A DNA stretch of 64,000 nt from positions 6,045,501 to 6,109,500 of the forward strand of contig CP136896.1 of assembly GCA_034359265.1 (NCBI GenBank), read 5' to 3'. The translations under genes were made by a program, and so were the position numbers. The DNA comes from Canna indica. Its lineage: Eukaryota; Streptophyta; Magnoliopsida; Zingiberales; Cannaceae. The notes below the pieces were generated by a model, which saw only the letters and a list, made by a program, of their open reading frames with translations, was not told where the DNA came from and made no database searches. Positions 1 to 10,574 of the stretch are shown here, piece after piece (the stretch's first letter is position 1; the number at the start of each line of letters is the position of its first letter).

Positions 1-629
1 TTCATTAATAAATTCTCCATATATATCCCAAAAAATATTAAAATATATATTTGATTGATAGAAAGGTAGTTACACCTACTGCAAATTAACTTCAATATAC
101 TTCTCTCGCATTAAAAATATTAGATATGTAATGTTTGAAAAAACATACATATTAAACAATAAATATAAATAGAATGTACCGAGGAAGTTGTATTTCCTAA
201 AAAAAATTGACAATGTCTGTTTTATCCACTTTTGGAAAGTTCAATTTCAGGTAGAAAATTTGTATCAACCAAAGAAGATTTTAATTATATGAATATTCAA
301 ATTTGGAATTATATAAAATATTAATTATTCAAATCCAAACCAATTAATTAGCTAGAAAATTATTTGAACTCGTCGTAGCTGAATTAACATTGGGTACCCA
401 ACAAATACTCGACCCCATGTTAGGAATATAGATTCGGGTACTAAAAAAACATTTGATTTGTGACTAAAAAAATTAAGCTTACACTATTATTTGGTGAAGT
501 GGTTATTGGGTTTGAGTTACCATATAAATAATAATAAATTTCCAAAAATATAATGCTATACCCATGAAATATATTTAGAACATTTTCTATGGAATAATAC
601 AACTGTCAACTACGTACATATATACATAA
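1..629. other. AT-rich intergenic DNA, no gene seen
   Basis: Very AT-rich sequence with short A and T runs and no open frame of note. Nothing recognisable precedes the LINE relic that begins at about 630. Confidence 0.5.
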
Positions 630-1130
630 AGTGAAATCATTCAAGACGGTTCCTTTGCTTCTCAAGAAGGTGGTTTTGGTATAATTTTTAAAAATTATTT
701 TGGTAATTGTACATATGCTATGGGCAATTATTTTCATGCTGACGGTGCTCTTTTTTGTGAAACTATGACTGTTTTATTTGCTTTATCTACCGCAGTAGCT
801 TTGAATTTGAACCAGCTTCATGTAGAATCAGATTGTAAATACCTTATGGATGTGCTGAACCGGCTGACTTCTATTCCTTGGAGGATTCAAACAATTGTTC
901 AAAATATTTGAACGATGATTTCATTTTTTTTTGTTGTAATTTTTTTATTTACCTCGTTATAATAATAAAGCTACTTAGTGGATAACAAATTGAGCTCAAG
1001 TCAATATGGTGTCCATGATTTGGACCTCCTCTCGTCCCTCTGAACTGGACAATATTTTATCCTTAGATGTATTAAATCCCATCGGCTGATTAATTAATTC
1101 AAACTTTTTGTTTTGGTAAAAAAAAAAACA
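630..1130 (+). mobile_element. LINE 3' relic: RNase H domain and poly(A) tail
   Basis: The frame that includes 720-911 extends upstream to about 636 and begins IIQDGSFASQEGGFGIIF. It continues with a segment ending in VESDCKYLMDVL. The DGS and ESDC blocks match the first and third acidic motifs of the RNase H domain at the C-terminus of plant L1-type LINE ORF2. The frame stops at 911 and is followed by about 200 bp of AT-rich sequence and an A-run at 1118-1129 that looks like a LINE tail. No reverse transcriptase remains upstream, so this is a 5'-truncated dead copy. Confidence 0.65.
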
Positions 1131-2579
1131 CCTCTAGATTTCTCATCCTAGCCATTACAAACCCAACAATACTCTAGGGGATTCCAATTTAATAGTGATA
1201 GGAATTCTACTGCTATTACCTTCGTTCGTATAAGCATTTGTATAATTGGCAGGGAAAAAAAGCCTAAATCTAAATTATGAGAAAATTTGGGACAAGCTGC
1301 CTAATATGATGCAACTTATTTTTCCTAGCATGTCAAATAAACAATTATGTGTTAGCAAAGATAAGATGGCTTTACAGTGAGCATTACTAGGAGGAGCACA
1401 ACCAAAAGAGAGCTACACACCTAACAGTTGGATAATCACTAGTTGAGAAACCAATATCAAGTTTTTGACCAAATTTGAGAGGAAAGCAAACAAGGAAAAA
1501 ACATATGATTGGTAATCTCAATAGCTGAGTCATAATATAAACACTTATCAAAATTAGAAATATGAAATTTAAAAAGTTTGGAACAACAGTACAATTAGCC
1601 AACCATGTAAAAGTTTCCAAATAAACAATTTTGCCCTTTGGTGGAACAGGAAGCTTCCACATAACCGACCCAAACATCAGAATTCTCAGAAGAAAAAGAT
1701 TCATGACTTTTATGAAATAAATAAGTAGATGATATTGTCAAACAAGACTCGCAAACTCACAATAAGAAGCTTATATGGTGTGAAAAAAGAAGACTTAATA
1801 GTGATCTCAAAATTAGGGACAAAATTTATCTGACGGTTAGCTCCATATAAGATCTCATGCAACCTTCCACCGTGTTATTTTGTAGACATCTCTAAGCATC
1901 CTTTAATTATCTATTCACTTCAAATACCTAAAGAACCTAAATACTAAAGGGTAATTTACCAAAAAGATTGACATCAGTTTTGGCATGCACAAACTTTCAA
2001 AATTAACAAATAGGATTCCAACTCTCTATAAAATGATTGAAAGCTTGAATGCGTTACAGCATAAAATCAATAAAATTTTGGCCATATCTAGGAGAATTTC
2101 ATTATTTTTCTCCAGCCATTATATAACTGCAATGACTTAGAAGAACACTGAACATTAATTGACACATAACTGTTAAATTAGGTATATAGTAATGTGCAGT
2201 GTAGTTACAAATTAAGTCACCAAGCTTATTTCCCTTCAGGATATACTTTACAATGTTCACTTAGAATTCCATATATAATGAAAACAACCTAGAATATATA
2301 ACCATCACCTTCGCTAGCTTCCATGGACTTCATGAAGTAAGAGTCCCTTGGACTGCCAAAATTTGATCGGCCATGATTTTATGTTTGAGGTAGCTGGAAG
2401 ACATGTTGATGAACTAAAAATTACTATAATGATACAACGAAGTAGCAACTCAGCATAACAATAAAACAAGAGAAGAAATAGAAATACTAGTAAAGCATAA
2501 AGGAAGATGTATCATAGGCTGTCTTTGAATCAAAGAAGTAAAATGAACTTAAAGTAGCTACACGTGAAATAAATAAGAT
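1131..2579. other. Intergenic DNA, no gene recognised
   Basis: AT-rich sequence with only short frames on both strands, including a minus-strand frame at 1387-1704 without recognisable motifs. No splice-bounded exon chain could be built. Confidence 0.4.
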
Positions 2580-2585
2580 ACATCA

Positions 2586-2735
2586 ATAAAGGGAAGCCCC
2601 TCAGACGAGGCTCTCACCTAAGTGGAGCTTGGGAGGGTGAAAGTATGCAACTTTACCCAACAAACAAATAGGTTGTTTTTGAACACAAACTTGGGTCTTC
2701 AAGTCGCAATGCAAAGACATTAATATCATGCTTAT
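2586..2735 (-). repeat. Decayed SINE (Au-like, tRNA-derived)
   Basis: On the minus strand this resembles the better preserved copy at 4015-4190: a tRNA-like head, a segment about a group encountered as 'aacaaccta', then a tail ending in a GGGAGCCTC-like block, here read on the plus strand as gaggctctcacctaagtgg. It is much more diverged, with A and B boxes barely legible. The call rests on alignment by eye with the other two copies. Confidence 0.45.
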
Positions 2736-3364
2736 TTGCATGAAAAGATGGATGTTTCAAAAACTGTATATGTTTGGTGTAGAACAACCTGACAAGGGAT
2801 TCCCCCATAACCAACAAGGCTACATAGAACTACTTAGGCAACTGCTTGCTGCTTAGGATCCTCACAGAATCAATTTACTCAGGTAGCTACCTTGGGAGAT
2901 GTTTGTAGCTTGTACAATGCTACATTTCCAATGCCATTCTGAAGAATTCTAATAATCAGCTTCTTATGTAGTACTGTGTGGTTCTGATGTAATATTTTGC
3001 ATAGATTTCAAGCATTCTTACAAATTCACGAGATGTTTTAGGGATTTAATTCAAGAAAAATAATATATCAACTTATCAAGTGTGTAGATGGAAAAGAACA
3101 ATCATACACCACTAAATGTTACATGAAAAAATTCATATCGGATTGAAAATGGAAAAACAAAGAATTATAGCACATCAGGAATCATTATGGGTCTCAAAGA
3201 AGCAAAACTTAACTGCAGAAACAACACTTGAATGTCTCAATAACTTACATTTAGAAGAAAAAGCAGTAAAAAACAACACAACTACCAATAATTAGGTATG
3301 ATAGCTGCAAACCAAGAAAATATAGAGTAACTGCTTAAGGAGAAGAAACGCCAATAAAGCATGG
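2736..3364. other. Intergenic DNA, nothing recognised
   Basis: AT-rich, no long open frame, no clear repeat boundary. Confidence 0.35.
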
Positions 3365-3557
3365 TCAACCATCAAGAGTATCTCCTAAATTAAGCCTACC
3401 AGGTGCCAAATTCAACATGAAATTAGAATTCAAGCTTGAATCTGAACCAATATAGTTATGTTCCCCAAGTATGACATGAACTGATCTTATGCTTGTACAA
3501 GAAGTTACAATACCATCTAAAAAGAAATATCCATCTTTACCTATTGCTCCTGGAGTT
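3365..3557 (-). CDS. Possible terminal exon of an unrecognised minus-strand gene
   Basis: Reading the minus strand from 3557, a potential acceptor (CTAAGTGCAG) is followed by 193 bp that stay open in one frame and end in TGA at 3365-3367. The 64-residue peptide begins TPGAIGKDGYFFLDG and ends LAPGRLNLGDTLDG. Composition is protein-like, with glycine and aspartate-rich turns and no low complexity. I do not recognise the family and could not find upstream exons between 3558 and 5160. It could be a real last exon or a captured fragment. Confidence 0.25.
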
Positions 3558-4009
3558 CTGCACTTAGGTATTATGTAATTTTTACCCTTGATCTACGAAG
3601 TATTGATCTTCCAATAAAAGACCATAGATAATATCATACTTTTGCATTAATCTAATCCTTATGATTAAATTGATTCTTTGTTTCTAATTTGAGGGAACTT
3701 TGAAATTAATATAGCATTAACTAGATAATAAAAGAAATCAAATGACTTAATATTTTCAGAAGAGATAAGTAGTAGGTATCATCAAAAAGATTGTATTTTT
3801 TTTGTTGCATTTGAATTCCTATACAATGAAATCTAAAAAAATAGCCAGAATTTGGAGATTTCTTGGTCAGCAATGTTTTTGCAGTACCATGTGATGTCAT
3901 CACCACCACCAACATTCCTTTGCTGGCTACAAGTCTACAACCATCATGATTCAATATTCACCATAACCATCAGCACCACTAGCATGTCCACTGGCTATCA
4001 CCATTCCTA

Positions 4010-4199
4010 ATGATACAAAAAGGGCCATCCCCGTGCAAGAGGCTCCCACCAATCAGGGTCTTGGGAGGATCAGTATATGCAGCCTTACCCTTGCATAGCA
4101 AAGAGGCTATATTAGTGACTCAAACCTTGGTCCCCAAGTTGTAATGGAGCAACCTTATTATTGCACCAAGGCTCTCCCTCACAATTTTTGGTGCTCCCA
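4010..4199 (-). repeat. SINE, tRNA-derived, Au-like
   Basis: The minus strand reads GAGAGCCTTGGTGCAA, then an A-box-like region (TGGTGCAATAATAAGGTTGC), then a B-box-like GGTTTGAGTCAC, then a body (AGCCTCTTTGCTATGCAAGG) and a conserved tail with GGTGGGAGCCTCTTGCAC. This order and wording match the Au SINE class known from many angiosperms. The B box carries a change from GGTTCGA to GGTTTGA, so polymerase III activity is doubtful. It is the best preserved of three same-orientation copies in this part of the window. Confidence 0.7.
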
Positions 4200-4435
4200 T
4201 AACCTAAAATTCTCTATTTCCACCACCACCTGTGTAGTAACCACAAGCCCCATAACTATTGCTTGTTAACACCAACCTTCCATTAGAATTAAAGGATGCA
4301 GGTAAACTAGAAACCTGCATGTAAAGGTAGTTGTATTTAGATTACTCTCACATAGCTAATGTTTGAATACAAAGTTGAGCATAAGTCCATTAACTTAATA
4401 TTTGTGGTATCTGTGCTTATTTAATAGTGTACTAT

Positions 4436-4560
4436 CCAGGGCGAAGGAAATGCACAAGGCTCTAACCAATGCAAGATCTAGGAAGGATAATTGTACACAA
4501 TCTTACTCCTGAAACAAAATAAGCTGTTTGGTAAAGGAGCAACATTATTGTGAACACAAA
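4436..4560 (-). repeat. Decayed SINE fragment (Au-like)
   Basis: Minus-strand similarity to the 4010-4199 SINE is visible in the tail (plus strand: gcacaaggctctaaccaatgc) and in the central block around aagctgtttggtaaaggagcaac. The head is lost. Confidence 0.5.
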
Positions 4561-5166
4561 AATACTTACTGGCATACTTGGTTCTATCAAGCTAAATATA
4601 ATTGAGAAAACAATTAAACATTAAGTTGTCAATGCTTCAATTTTAAAGGTCTAATTTGTTGACCATCTTATCAATTTTAAATGTCTTAGCTTTTCCAGTA
4701 TTTCCAAAAGCCCTTCATATTTTTATTATCTTATGATAAGCATCATCCTTCAGAACTTATGCCTAATAATCAGCAAAAAGCTTGTGTTTGCAAGATGTTG
4801 GTCAAGCTAGCTCAAAATGGTAAGAAGTTGAAAAGTTACAAAACAACAAGCTTAGACTCCAATTGAATTTCAAGTTGAAGTGAAGTCTTGTACAGTAAGG
4901 ATTGAATTACAAAGGATTTGATCTAGAATCAGCATAAGAGCATTTTTGACGTGATCAATGATCCAAAGTAAATAACCTTGGACAACTTCGGCATAAGACC
5001 CTTGTATCAATGAAAGTTGGTACGATTCAAATCTCATGGAGATACTCTTATTTAATTTAAACTTCCTTCCAATATTTAATGATTCTACTAGAGAACCCAG
5101 AATCATTAGGATAACTAGTGGTTTTTTAGACATCCAGTTTTAACTCCATGTCTCAGTTTCCCTTAT
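4561..5166. other. Intergenic DNA, no gene recognised
   Basis: A minus-strand frame at 4870-5133 is open but has no family motif I recognise and no supporting splice context. Otherwise AT-rich. Confidence 0.35.
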
Positions 5167-5355
5167 TTGGGTTTGAAAAGACTAGCATATTCTGCTATTT
5201 ATCGGGAGCTAGCTTGTAAAATTCCCTCTGACAAGCCAATATCACATGGATGCTTGGAATATCTTGTTTCTTGTACACCTAGAAAGTCAGCGGTTCAAAC
5301 TAAGCTAGCCGTACATGACTATCTTTCAGAAAAGCCAATGGCTGTTAATGCTTGA
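5167..5355 (+). other. Open segment, possible exon of unknown gene
   Basis: A 62-codon frame ends at TGA 5353-5355. Its peptide has mixed, protein-like composition (ends DYLSEKPMAVNA) and no low complexity. No upstream partner exon or known domain was recognised. It lies just downstream of the 3' end of the minus-strand small gene at 5620-5894, so it could also be noncoding 3' sequence open by chance. Confidence 0.2.
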
Positions 5356-5619
5356 CTTTCTTTCTACAATCTCTCATTGTGAAACAAGAAAATTAGTAAC
5401 AACCCTTTTTTTCTTCTTCCACCCCCGAGGATTGCGATATTTTCAAAGTCCAAACTGCTACTCCCTCCGCCGAAGCACATAAGGAAATCAAACTTCTAAA
5501 TCTCGCGGAGAATTCAGATCAACTAAGACCCGTTATGATAGAACATAAGAAAAATAAAAAAAGCAGCTTGAGATCTCATTATAATTCAAGAATTGAAGAA
5601 CTATTAGAAAGGAATAAAA

Positions 5620-5894
5620 TTACCCGTTGTAGAATTCAGCAGCAGATCTGGAACCATTGTAGAAGACGAACCAGAGCAGTACAAGGATCAAAATGTCTAA
5701 ACCGATTAAGGCGAACCAGAAATAGTTGGAGAAGCTTCATTTCTTGTTCAAAATGATTCAATACAAGGACCCGGACAAGCAAATCGAATTGAAAAGAAAG
5801 TAAGGATACTGAAGAGATACCGCTCCCACCAATCAAGCATGTAGAGGCCCATGGTGACATTGTAGAGATGGATCTTTCGGCCTATCCAATTCAT
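5620..5894 (-). CDS. ssSPT: Small subunit of serine palmitoyltransferase-like (ssSPT), two exons
   Basis: Exon 1 is 5894-5810 and exon 2 is 5696-5620 (stop TAA 5622-5620), split by a 113-bp intron with GT at 5809-5808 and AG at 5698-5697. Joining them gives 53 codons. The protein starts MNWIGRKIHLYNVTMGLYML, continues DWWERYLFN across the splice, then has one hydrophobic segment (ILILVLLWFVFYNGSR). Length, the YML-x-x-WER core and one membrane span match the plant small activating subunits of ER serine palmitoyltransferase (about 56 residues), which bind the LCB1/LCB2 dimer in the first step of sphingolipid synthesis. The splice falls inside the F-N codon pair and restores the family sequence exactly. 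The gene is head-to-head with the PPR gene, with about 500 bp between start codons. Confidence 0.8.
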
Positions 5895-6401
5895 CCTGTC
5901 TTGCTTCCCCTCTTCTCCCCTCCTCAATATGCTCTCGGTTGTATCGCCAGAGAATTTATATTGACCGCGAAAGTGCGAGGGAGGGGGGCGAAGGATGTGG
6001 TTTTCTTAACAGATTTTAGGGTTCTTGACATGTTTGACCTCAACCCTCGCGTACAAATTACAAAATACAAGTTTGACACGCCACACGCATAATACGTTAG
6101 ATTAAATTAAATTAACAAATAACAAAAATTAAACTTACACAAAAAAATATATAAAAGATCTAACAAAATTTGTGAATATTGAGCCGTAAGAGGAACGGTG
6201 AAATATAATTTGGAGAATTCGATCTGGTAATTTTTAGGGCAAATAATTCAATTATGAAAATAGCTGTCATTGGTGCATACCCAAGGGACCCATGAACTAA
6301 CCAATAGGAAGTTAGAAACTGCTAATACACAGATGAAGTAACTGCGCTGATATACATGCGCGGATGCGCCAAACTCACATCAATCGCCGCAGTTACAGTT
6401 G
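5895..6401. promoter_or_regulatory. Bidirectional promoter/5' leader region between ssSPT-like and PPR genes
   Basis: The two start codons face away from each other across this interval, so it must contain both leaders and promoters unless either is dead. A TATA-like TATATAAA lies at about 6149-6156, roughly 245 bp before the PPR ATG. The ssSPT-proximal part (5895-6000) is more GC-rich. No transcription start can be read from sequence alone. Confidence 0.4.
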
Positions 6402-8405
6402 ATGCTGCTTTCCGATGGAATTCCAACATCAACAACAGCAGCAGCGGCGGCAGTACGAGGAGGAGGGGGAGGACGAGGACGAGGTGGTGGCGTGCTCTCC
6501 GTTGAATTTGTTCCTTACTACCGCTCCATCCTCCGCTCTTGCGCCCGGGGTAACGCCACTCCCTCGGTGGCCTACAGCCTCCATGGCGCCGCCGTCAAGT
6601 CCGGCCTCCTCCTCCTCCTCTCCACCCCTCTCTTACACATGTACGCTGCCCTTCGCCCCGCCCCTGCCTCCCACCTCCTCCTCCGTGCCTTTGACGACAT
6701 CCCCGGTCCCGTCCGCTCCGCCCCCGAGTGGACCGCCCTCATCTCCGCCCTGCCCCCTTCCTCCCATTCAATCCTCCTTTTCCGCTCCATGCTCCGCGCC
6801 GCCGTACGCCCCGACGCAGTCTCTCTCCTCGCCCTCCTCTCAGCTTCCGCTCGCCTCGCTGACCCCGTCGCAGGCGCCTCCGCTCACCTCCTCTTCCTTA
6901 AGCTTGGTACGCCCTTCTCCGTCCCCGCCCGAAACGCAGCCCTCCACATGTATGCCGCCTGCGGCCGCATGCCTGACGCCCGCCGCCTGTTCGATGAGAT
7001 GCCCCAGCCACCCACCGTCGTCGCATGGACTGCTCTTCTTGCCGGTGCGCTCCGCTGGGAGGGTCTCTCAAATGGCCGGGAGATTTTTGACAAAATGCCT
7101 CACAAAAATGACGTCTCCTGGACTGTCATGGTTACTGCCTGCATTGAGTCCGGTCTTCCTAGGGAAGCTCTATCACTTCTTGCTCAGATGCTCTTCCGCA
7201 GTGATGATTGCTTTTTGGTCATAAGAAATCTCAACCACATTAGCCTGTGCTCGCTTCTCTCTGCTTGCTCTCAAGCTGGAGACCTAAGGGTCGGCCGATG
7301 GATCCATGCACATCTTACCAAAGCAGGTGCAATGCTGGACGACAAAGATAACGATCTTTACAAGGTGGCTACTTCTCTCGTTGATATGTACGGCAAAAGC
7401 GGAAGAATAGATGTGGCAAGACGAGTTTTTGAGATGATGCACTCTAGAAATGTCGTGGCTTGGAATGCATTGTTGAGCGGTCTTTCAATGCATGGGATGG
7501 GCACTGAAGTATTGACATTGTTTGACAGGATGGTTGTGGATGAAGCACAGCAGCCTGATGAAATCACTTTTGTGAATGTGCTTAGTGCTTGCAGCCGATC
7601 TGGTCTTGTTGATCAAGGTCGTAAAATTTTTTATGACCTCCAGCCAGTGTATGGATTGGTTCCCAAACTTGAACATTATGCTTGCATGGTTGATCTTTTG
7701 GGCAGGGCAGGGCAGTTAGAGGAAGCTGAGGCTCTGGTTAGACAGATGCCCCTTCAGCCCAATGTTGTCATTTTGGGTTCTCTCCTGGCTTCCTGTGGTA
7801 TTCATGGAAGGCTAGAATTAGGGCAACACTTCATGAATGAGCTAATGCAGATAGATTCTCATAATACTGAGTACCACATGCTGCTGTCTAACATGTACAC
7901 TTCATCAGGTAGTCATGCCAAGGCTGCCAATCTCAGAATGGCAATTAAGAAAAATGGAATAAGGAAATCTCCTGGACTTAGTTATATAGAAATTGATGGT
8001 CATGTTCATCGTTTTAATGCTGGTGACAAATCACATCCTCGGGCAGAAGAAGTGTATGCAATGTTGGATGAGGTGGTTAGAAAGTTACAGTCTGTTGGGT
8101 ACATTCCTGATGCAGCATCTCAAGTTTCATTTGTTCCTGATTGTTATGTAGAAAATGGCGATGAGCGAGAAGAAAGGGAACAGGCATTATTAGCTCATAG
8201 CGAGAGACTTGCTATATGTTTTGGTCTCATTAGCACAAGTCCTGGAATGCCCCTCCGTATATTTAAGAATCTTCGCATTTGCTCTGATTGTCATGTAGCC
8301 ATTAAGCTTATTTCTGGCATATATAAACGGGTGATTTTCATTAGAGACCGGAACAGATTCCATTGTTTTAAGGAAGGTGCCTGCTCCTGTTCTGATTACT
8401 GGTGA
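6402..8405 (+). CDS. PLS-class pentatricopeptide repeat protein with E and DYW domains
   Basis: An intronless 667-codon frame. The first in-frame ATG is 6402 (the preceding TTG is not a plausible plant start). PPR motifs of the P, L and S types occupy roughly residues 45-500 (for example VVAWNALLSGLSMHGMG, PDEITFVNVLSACSRSG, YACMVDLLGRAGQLEEAE). An E/E+ region follows (GLSYIEIDGHVHRFNAGD). The DYW cytidine-deaminase domain is complete: HSE at about 599-601, CSDCH near 627-631, and a terminal SDYW. Such proteins bind organellar RNA and edit specific cytidines to uridines. The N-terminus is alanine- and arginine-rich, compatible with a mitochondrial or plastid transit peptide. The first ~700 bp are GC-rich and the rest is balanced, a gradient common in monocot genes. 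It resembles At5g15340-type proteins from memory, but orthology is unproven. Confidence 0.93.
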   Translation: MLLSDGIPTSTTAAAAAVRGGGGGRGRGGGVLSVEFVPYYRSILRSCARGNATPSVAYSLHGAAVKSGLLLLLSTPLLHMYAALRPAPASHLLLRAFDDIPGPVRSAPEWTALISALPPSSHSILLFRSMLRAAVRPDAVSLLALLSASARLADPVAGASAHLLFLKLGTPFSVPARNAALHMYAACGRMPDARRLFDEMPQPPTVVAWTALLAGALRWEGLSNGREIFDKMPHKNDVSWTVMVTACIESGLPREALSLLAQMLFRSDDCFLVIRNLNHISLCSLLSACSQAGDLRVGRWIHAHLTKAGAMLDDKDNDLYKVATSLVDMYGKSGRIDVARRVFEMMHSRNVVAWNALLSGLSMHGMGTEVLTLFDRMVVDEAQQPDEITFVNVLSACSRSGLVDQGRKIFYDLQPVYGLVPKLEHYACMVDLLGRAGQLEEAEALVRQMPLQPNVVILGSLLASCGIHGRLELGQHFMNELMQIDSHNTEYHMLLSNMYTSSGSHAKAANLRMAIKKNGIRKSPGLSYIEIDGHVHRFNAGDKSHPRAEEVYAMLDEVVRKLQSVGYIPDAASQVSFVPDCYVENGDEREEREQALLAHSERLAICFGLISTSPGMPLRIFKNLRICSDCHVAIKLISGIYKRVIFIRDRNRFHCFKEGACSCSDYW

Positions 8406-8568
8406 TTTGAAATTGAGATCTCCTACATTTCTTGCAAAAGCCATAACACTTGCTTTTCTGGAACATCAGCAGGTCTGTAGAGATTATTCATACAATTCAA
8501 GTACAGTTTAAATGGAAGAATAAAAGATGTGAGCTCAAAGTCCTGTCAGGCCTTGTCATTCTTTATAT
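8406..8568 (+). other. Presumed 3' UTR of the PPR gene
   Basis: Follows the TGA directly and is AT-rich. It is interrupted by the MITE at 8578, whose target duplication starts at 8569. No clear polyadenylation signal was chosen. Confidence 0.35.
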
Positions 8569-8577
8569 AATCAGACA

Positions 8578-8887
8578 ATGGTTTAAAATCTTGGTACCGG
8601 TACCGGTTTCGGTCACCGGTTGGTACCGGTATATACCGGTACCGTACCGTACCGACACACGGTACGGACCGGTATGAAAATGCATACCGGCCGGGTTTTT
8701 TTTTTTCGTGACATACCGCCCGGTATCGCCCATACCGGGTGGTATATGGCATCATACCGCCATATACCGCCCGGTATACACAATATACCCGGTTTTTTCA
8801 AATACCGGGTATATCGTATACCGGAAACCTAAAAAACCGATAAATACCTGACTTACCGTACCGTACCGACCGAGATTTTAAACCTTA
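8578..8887. mobile_element. MITE with TACCGG-rich body and 9-bp target duplication
   Basis: The 310-bp element starts ATGGTTTAAAATC and ends GATTTTAAACCTTA, so GGTTTAAAATCT-GG is an inverted terminal repeat. It is flanked by a perfect 9-bp direct repeat AATCAGACA at 8569-8577 and 8888-8896. The interior is a dense set of TACCGG/CCGGTA palindromic words, so it can fold extensively. It encodes no protein. Nine-bp duplications are typical of Mutator-like elements, though termini alone do not prove that superfamily. A sister copy sits at 34246-34626 in an EPSIN intron. Confidence 0.8.
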
Positions 8888-8896
8888 AATCAGACA

Positions 8897-9379
8897 TTTT
8901 GAAATTGACTTGTATCGAGAGTTAGAAAGGCCTCAATGTGAGATGAAAATGTGATGAAAGATGAGGGATTTTCAAAAAATTTCCAAAGATATCTTTTTCT
9001 GCTCACTAGGATTTACAACCACCGCAAGTGAATGAAAAAGAGTATGGTTCATTGTCTTCCAAAGATGACAAGATTTGGGATCTCATTGCAAAAACTATAC
9101 TTGGAAGATTAAGGGATCCCTTGGTCAGGCATTTAAGCAAGATGTATAAATTGCCTTATTTGCCACTCTTTTCCTGACATTCTATTGATTATTCAAATTT
9201 GTGGTGCACTTGTGCAGTAACAAGTGAAGCTGGAACTGCCACTAACCATACTCCTGATATTATTATGTTAAGAAGAGGATTTGCAACTTCCTTGATATTG
9301 AAGAGGGAGCCGACCCTGTGAAGTACATGGGGAGCTTTTGCTTCACCTGAGAAGTTTCCCAGCTATTACCAAGAGATTA
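8897..9379. other. Unassigned DNA between MITE and LINE relic
   Basis: No open frame longer than about 60 codons and no recognisable domain. It may be further 3' flank of the PPR gene or decayed LINE sequence. Confidence 0.35.
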
Positions 9380-9977
9380 TTGTTGACAAGTTTCTAGTAA
9401 AATGAATATTTGGGCAAAATCCTTAGTTTCCCAAGCAGGGAAAGCTACTTTCATAAGTTCAGTTGTTAACTCCTTTCCAATTTATTTTGAATCCCCAATA
9501 GAGTCTCAGATAACTTTTCTGGCTGTCAAGGGACTACTTCTGGGATTGTAGCAAGGACAAGCATGGTTTCAGATTATTGAGTTAGTAGAAGGTTATGACT
9601 GAAGAAGAATTGTCATTTGGGCATTCAGAATATTTTTTATATCAGACCTTCTGTAAATTCTAATAAGATTCTGCTTAAACTAGACCGATAAATCTTGGGT
9701 CAATTTTCTTAAATGCCTAATATCCTCGGCATCACCCTGGTTTCACAAAAGATTGTTGACTTGCTTGTGGAGCTTTAGAAATCTTGTTTACTATTGATGC
9801 TCTTAATGGTGGTCTTGAGAAGTGCATTTGATAGAGTGATAAACGCTCTTCTATCGACATTTGGGAGAATCCCTGGTTTGAAAATTGGCATGTTCCTATT
9901 TGCAAATGGCCAAACCATGGTGCCTGGATTTCGAATGACAACCGGGCTGGAATTGGTTATGCCTACATTATAACGAT
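9380..9977 (+). mobile_element. Decayed LINE fragment (RT C-terminal region), left part
   Basis: Conceptual translation shows a NIWAKSLVSQAGKATFISSV segment, typical of the post-RT region of plant L1 LINEs, and further on the IWENPWFENW block of the linker before the C-terminal zinc finger. Frames change repeatedly, so it is dead. It is interrupted at ACGAT 9973-9977 by the copia element and resumes for a short distance after 17079. Confidence 0.65.
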
Positions 9978-10262
9978 TATTGGAGGCAGCGGTATCAACT
10001 ACCGCACGTAGTCACATCACATGGGAGATATCAGCTCACATGCCACGTCAACGTCACTCTAACAACTCTCCACTAATAGCTATTATTCACCCCTCTCTTC
10101 TGTTACAGTCGTTTTGATCCTTGCTTCGTTATTGACGATCTGGATCTGAGTCTATATAAGGATGTAATAGCATAATGAAAAGTTTTCGGATATCTGGATC
10201 TGAGCATAATGAAAAGTTTAACATTCTCCTCCTCTCTGTTTTGTTCATTCTTATTTCCATTA
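9978..10262 (+). repeat. 5' LTR copy 1 (285 bp)
   Basis: Starts TATTGGAGGC after ACGAT and ends TTTCCATTA just before TGGTATCAGAGC. TATA-like TCTATATAAGG at about 10151-10161. It contains a duplicated GCATAATGAAAAGTTT word that the 3' LTR has only once. Confidence 0.9.
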
Positions 10263-10574
10263 TGGTATCAGAGCCGATTCCTCAAGCGAGAAGGCTTATC
10301 ACTTGATTTTTTTTCCCTGCAATCGTCTCCGGCGTCACTAGATCGAAGGATCCTCTATGGCGACCAATGAAACACAACCTGCAGAAGTGGTGAATCCTTT
10401 TACCAATGGAAGCACGATCATTACCATCAACCCTGCGGCTCAAATGCCGATCAAGTTGTCCGAGAATCCCTGGTTTGAAAATTGGCTTGTTCCTATTTGC
10501 AAATGGCCAAACCATGGTGCCTGGATTTCGAATGACAATCGGGCTGGAATTGGTTATGCCTACATTATAACGAT

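Noticed and set aside
6415..7224. 269-codon plus-strand frame overlapping the PPR gene
   Set aside because: It is proline/serine-rich because it is a shifted reading of GC-rich PPR codons. The PPR frame has clear domain motifs.
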